Shown: positions 30,365 through 34,291 of the stretch, piece after piece
Layout: each line of letters starts with the position of its first letter
Numbering within the stretch: the stretch's first letter is position 1
Source: an uncultured Clostridia bacterium
GTDB lineage: Bacteria > Bacillota > Clostridia > TANB77 > CAG-508
DNA: 34,291 nucleotides
Assembly (NCBI GenBank): GCA_947596225.1
Contig: CANQEX010000009.1
Coordinates: 1-34,291 of the forward strand
Direction of reading: 5' to 3'
Program-made: the position numbers and the translations under genes
The notes under the pieces: generated by a model
What the model saw: only the letters and a program-made list of their open reading frames with translations
Database searches by the model: none
Told to the model about the DNA's origin: nothing

Positions 30365-31008
30365 TTTATTTTATTTACTGTTTTATACTCTCTACAATAA
30401 TTATTTATAGGACATTCATTACATTTTGGTTTTCTTGCATTACAAATATTTCTTCCATGCCATACTAACAAATGATTTACATCATAATAATATTCTTTTG
30501 GTATTTGTTTTAATAAATCTTGTTCTATTTTCTCAGGTTCAGATTGTTTAGAAAAACCAATTTTATTTGAAATCCTTTTTGCATGTGTATCTACTGCAAT
30601 TCCTTGTGGATTATGAAATGCTTCAAGCATTATTACATTAGCACTCTTTCTTCCAACTCCTGGAAGACTTTGTAAGTCTTCCATATTATTTGGTACAATT
30701 CCATTAAAATCATCTAATAGTTTTTGTGAGCATGCTTTAATGTTTTTTGCTTTATTTTTATAAAAACCACATGGATGAATTATTGTTTCTAATTCCTTTA
30801 TATCTATTTTTGCTAATGCTTCTGGTGTATTGTATTTTGAAAATAATAATGGAGTTGTTTTATTTACTCTCTCATCTGTGCATTGTGCTGAAAGCATCAC
30901 AGCTATCATCATTTCAAATGGAGTTGTAAAATCCAAACTACATGTAGCATCTGGATAATACTCTTTCAAAATTTTTATTATTTCTATTGCTTCTTTTTTA
31001 TTTTTCAT
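30361..31008 (-). CDS. nth: Endonuclease III
   Basis: LQSLPGVGRKSANVIMLEAF, VDTHAKRISNKIGFS, 4Fe-4S cysteines CNARKPKCNECPINNYC. Confidence 0.95.
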   Translation of the reverse strand: MKNKKEAIEIIKILKEYYPDATCSLDFTTPFEMMIAVMLSAQCTDERVNKTTPLLFSKYNTPEALAKIDIKELETIIHPCGFYKNKAKNIKACSQKLLDDFNGIVPNNMEDLQSLPGVGRKSANVIMLEAFHNPQGIAVDTHAKRISNKIGFSKQSEPEKIEQDLLKQIPKEYYYDVNHLLVWHGRNICNARKPKCNECPINNYCREYKTVNKIN

Positions 31009-32176
31009 CTACTTTTTCATCTACTTCTTCTTTGTTTTTAACTTTTTTTGGAATTTTACAATATAATGATTTTATAATTAATCCAAATCCTAATGAAATC
31101 GCTAGAAGTCTAACAATAAAACCAACTATTGGAATATATTTCATAATATAAAGAACAATGTATACTAAAATAGAAATACCAATTTTTTTAATTTTTGACA
31201 TATTTTCTTTAAACCAATTCTGAGCTATAACTATTGATGATATAGGTAATACAATAAATGCACTTACTAAATATAACATTATTAATATCATACCTATAGG
31301 TAATAGTACTTCTGTCACCATCAAAATTATTGATATAATTGGAATAACTATAAGACTAAGTAATCCTATACATATATTTTTTACATAGCTTTTCTTATCT
31401 AAACAGTTATCATTTTTTACATTTTTTTGTAATAAAATTATTAAACTAATAATTATTAATGTACTTATGATAGCAGTTATAAAATTTATAATTTCATCCT
31501 TTATATCTATTTGATTCTTTTCATTAGTTTCATATTTAACTTTTTCTCCGCTAATTAATCCTTCTTCAGCATTTAAATTTCCAGTATAAAAAATAGAACC
31601 AAATACATTAGGATTATTTTCATTCTTTTCTACATTTATATTATTTGAAATAGCATATAAATTACGATATATAGTTCCTTTTAAATTAAGCGTATCTGTA
31701 ATAGTTTTTAAACCATTAACAATATATGCATATTCTCCTACATTTATATTTTCAGATAAAACATAAGCACCTTGTACAGTTCCTGAAATTTCAACATCAG
31801 AAGCAATTACATAAACATAACCTTCTATATTACCTTCTAATTTTACTTTATCTGCTATTATAAAAATATTACCTTCTATATAATTAGCTGAAATTTCAAC
31901 ATTTTTTCCAATTGCATAAATATCTCCATAAACATTTTCTGAAATATTAATATTGTCTTCAATTTTTGCAATATCCTTATATTCTACTACTTCTGTACCT
32001 TCATCTATGGCTTCACCCTCTACTGATATTGGCATTATACCATTATCTAAATCTTCCTGACTAGGAGTACTTGTTAACATACTTTCATCAATTTTAACTT
32101 CTGGTGTTTCTGTTGCAAATGCAAAACCAGATAGTATCAAAATTAAACAAGTAAAAGAAATTAAAATTTTTTTCAT
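30998..32176 (-). CDS. Secreted/membrane-anchored bactofilin-like (polymer-forming) protein
   Basis: Signal peptide MKKILISFTCLILILSGFAFA; beta-helix-like repeats (GDIYAIGKNVEISANYIEGNIFIIADKVKLEGNIEGYVYVIASDVEISG); C-terminal TM segments. Confidence 0.7.
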   Translation of the reverse strand: MKKILISFTCLILILSGFAFATETPEVKIDESMLTSTPSQEDLDNGIMPISVEGEAIDEGTEVVEYKDIAKIEDNINISENVYGDIYAIGKNVEISANYIEGNIFIIADKVKLEGNIEGYVYVIASDVEISGTVQGAYVLSENINVGEYAYIVNGLKTITDTLNLKGTIYRNLYAISNNINVEKNENNPNVFGSIFYTGNLNAEEGLISGEKVKYETNEKNQIDIKDEIINFITAIISTLIIISLIILLQKNVKNDNCLDKKSYVKNICIGLLSLIVIPIISIILMVTEVLLPIGMILIMLYLVSAFIVLPISSIVIAQNWFKENMSKIKKIGISILVYIVLYIMKYIPIVGFIVRLLAISLGFGLIIKSLYCKIPKKVKNKEEVDEKVDEK

Positions 32177-32219
32177 AATACACCTCTTTCTATATTTTTC
32201 ACATTAAAGTGATTAATAC

Positions 32220-32882
32220 CTATTCTTTTAATAGTTTTACTGCATCATATTTATTATCACTAGATATCAAATAATTACCAACAACTAATATATTTGCACC
32301 TGCCAATTTAGCTTCCTTAGAAGTTTTATCATTTATTCCACCATCAACTTCAATATCTATATCTATATTATTTTCATCAATATATTTTTTTAAATTTTCT
32401 ACTTTTTCTAATGTTTCTGGAATAAGTTCTTGTCCTCCTTTTCCCGGAACAACAGTCATAACAAGTATCAAATGAATATATTTTAAATATTTTTTAATTT
32501 CTTCTATACTTGTATCTGGAGAAATTGCTATTCCTACTTTTGAACCACTTTGTTTTATTTCTTTAATTATATTTTGTGTTCTTTGTTCATCATTTTTCAT
32601 TGATTCAATATGAAATGTAATTATTTGAGGTTCCAATATTAAATATTCATCGAGAAAATGTTTTACATCTTCAACCATTAAATGAATATCTAATCCTAAA
32701 TTTGATATATGAGAAATTGTTAAAGCATATTCTTTCATTACATCTTCAGTATTTTTTTCAACGAATTTTCCATCCATTACATCAATATGAAAATAATCTA
32801 TTTTCGCAGTTTCTAAATTATATAAATTTCTAACAGCATTTTCTTCATTCATTGTTAGTAATGATGCTGATATTTCAACCAT
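32220..32882 (-). CDS. rpe: Ribulose-phosphate 3-epimerase
   Basis: ISASLLTMN, YFHIDVMDGKFVEK, LDIHLMVED, VMTVVPGKGGQ, IEVDGGINDKT. Start at 32882 with AGGAGG; ends in TAG. Confidence 0.95.
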   Translation of the reverse strand: MVEISASLLTMNEENAVRNLYNLETAKIDYFHIDVMDGKFVEKNTEDVMKEYALTISHISNLGLDIHLMVEDVKHFLDEYLILEPQIITFHIESMKNDEQRTQNIIKEIKQSGSKVGIAISPDTSIEEIKKYLKYIHLILVMTVVPGKGGQELIPETLEKVENLKKYIDENNIDIDIEVDGGINDKTSKEAKLAGANILVVGNYLISSDNKYDAVKLLKE

Positions 32883-32944
32883 ATTATCCTCCTCATTAAA
32901 TAGAGGCATGAAAATAAACACACGCCCCTATTAATTTTTACACA

Positions 32945-34291
32945 TTATTGAAAAGTAACTGTTTGATCTCCATTATTAAAATCTATATTTCTAGTATCTT
33001 TAGTTACACCATTAACTTTAATTTTTACTTCTTTTACTCCTGAAGAAGTCCATGTTTTTGTAATATTAGTAGTATCCAAATTATAAGAATCACTTAATAT
33101 TGTATCTTCTCCAACTTGTATAACTAATGTTCCTTTTTCTACTTGTGGTGTTGTAGGAACAGTTATTGTATTTCCATATTCATCTACTTTTGTTTCAAAA
33201 CCAGACTGTGGAGTTGTATAATTCATTAAAGATTTTAAATTTACACTAATTGTAATAGTAGATTTTTTAGGTTGTTTATTAACAACAATTTGAACTTCTG
33301 TTCCTTCTTTTACTGTTTTACCTGCAGTAATACTTTGAGAAGTAACTATTCCATCAGATTTTGAAGCATTTTCTTCATATAATGTAGTTACACCCAATCC
33401 TAAAGCTGATAATTTTGTAACTGCATTATTTTCTGTTTCATTAACTAAATTTGGAACTACTACATCTTTAAATGCACTTCCTTTACTTACTGTTATTTCA
33501 ATAACAGTAGCTGCTGTAATTTCTTCTCCCTCACCTGGTTCTACTTCAAGAACTATATTTGCTTGCGTTGTTTCACTGTTTTCTTCTACTATTTCATATT
33601 TTAATTCTAATTCGTCTAATAATTTTTTAACATCTTCTATATTTTTTCCAACCATTTTATCTGGAAGTTTTAATATTTTTTGTCCTTTACTTACAATTAA
33701 AGTAATTTTTTCTGTTACATTAATTTTATAGTTTTCTATAAATTCTGGTGTTTGAGAAATAACATATCCTTCCTCAACATCATCATTATATTCTTCTTCA
33801 ACCTTAATATCTTTAAAACCAGCTTCATTCAATAATTTAATTGCTTCATCTTTTGTAATTTTTCCAGAACCATCACTATTTCCTGAAACATTTGGCATTT
33901 GAGCTTGCTCTGGTCTTGAACCATTTAAAATTGCTATTGTTCCATACATAGCAACTACAAAAATTATTACTGCGATTAAAACAATTGTTGCAGGTTTTGC
34001 CCATTTATGTTTTGAATAAAATTCTTTGATTTTACTTTGTTTTTTCTTATTATTTTCATTTTCAGATACTCGACTATTTCTTCTTTCACTATTTTTATCC
34101 ATTTCAAGGTCATAAATTGTAGGAATAGTTTGTGTAGGAGAATTATCATTTCTTGTAGATAATACTACAAAATCTTCATTTGGTCTCTTTAAAGCTAAAG
34201 ATAAATCATGAATCATTTCTGTAGCATTTTGATATCTTAAATTAGGATCTTTTTGCATTGCTTTTAAAATAATTCTATTTACACTAATAGG
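32945..34291 (-). CDS. Ser/Thr protein kinase with PASTA repeats (PrkC/StkP-like), C-terminal part; truncated by the window edge
   Basis: Frame open to the edge (PISVNRIILKAMQKDPNLRYQNATEMIHDL = kinase-domain end), one TM segment, three PASTA-like repeats. Confidence 0.9.
   Translation of the reverse strand, partial: PISVNRIILKAMQKDPNLRYQNATEMIHDLSLALKRPNEDFVVLSTRNDNSPTQTIPTIYDLEMDKNSERRNSRVSENENNKKKQSKIKEFYSKHKWAKPATIVLIAVIIFVVAMYGTIAILNGSRPEQAQMPNVSGNSDGSGKITKDEAIKLLNEAGFKDIKVEEEYNDDVEEGYVISQTPEFIENYKINVTEKITLIVSKGQKILKLPDKMVGKNIEDVKKLLDELELKYEIVEENSETTQANIVLEVEPGEGEEITAATVIEITVSKGSAFKDVVVPNLVNETENNAVTKLSALGLGVTTLYEENASKSDGIVTSQSITAGKTVKEGTEVQIVVNKQPKKSTITISVNLKSLMNYTTPQSGFETKVDEYGNTITVPTTPQVEKGTLVIQVGEDTILSDSYNLDTTNITKTWTSSGVKEVKIKVNGVTKDTRNIDFNNGDQTVTFQ

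Overview
This is a low-GC, Bacillota/Clostridia-like chromosomal window in which almost all genes lie on the minus strand. Most content is housekeeping: a QueH-GNAT fusion, a GT-C-like membrane protein, a Glf-like flavoprotein, ruvB, ligA, pgsA, a UPF0182 protein, ftsY, asnB, mutS, miaB, pgi, an NFACT/RqcH protein, pta with three tandem ackA paralogs, nth, a bactofilin-like membrane protein, rpe, and the C-terminal part of a PASTA kinase. I saw no CRISPR array, rRNA, tRNA or transposase.

The strongest candidate novelty is a translationally packed pair of uncharacterised genes between miaB and mutS (18979..20420). Their proteins look built from mTERF-like helical repeats. One is almost entirely about five repeats of 35 aa. 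The other has an HTH-like N-terminus followed by repeats with a P-x-[IL]-L-x-x-S-like motif.

Other notable signals:
- A single-base frameshift in mutS.
- An in-frame amber at an expected Trp in the Glf-like gene.
- A decayed RhuM-like gene at the left edge.
- A 52-aa small ORF, missed by the ORF track, with its own promoter, a 12-bp palindrome and a terminator.
- A perfect hairpin between the Shine-Dalgarno and the start codon of pgsA.
- Three tandem acetate kinases.

Product names come from recognising family motifs in the translations; no database search was run.
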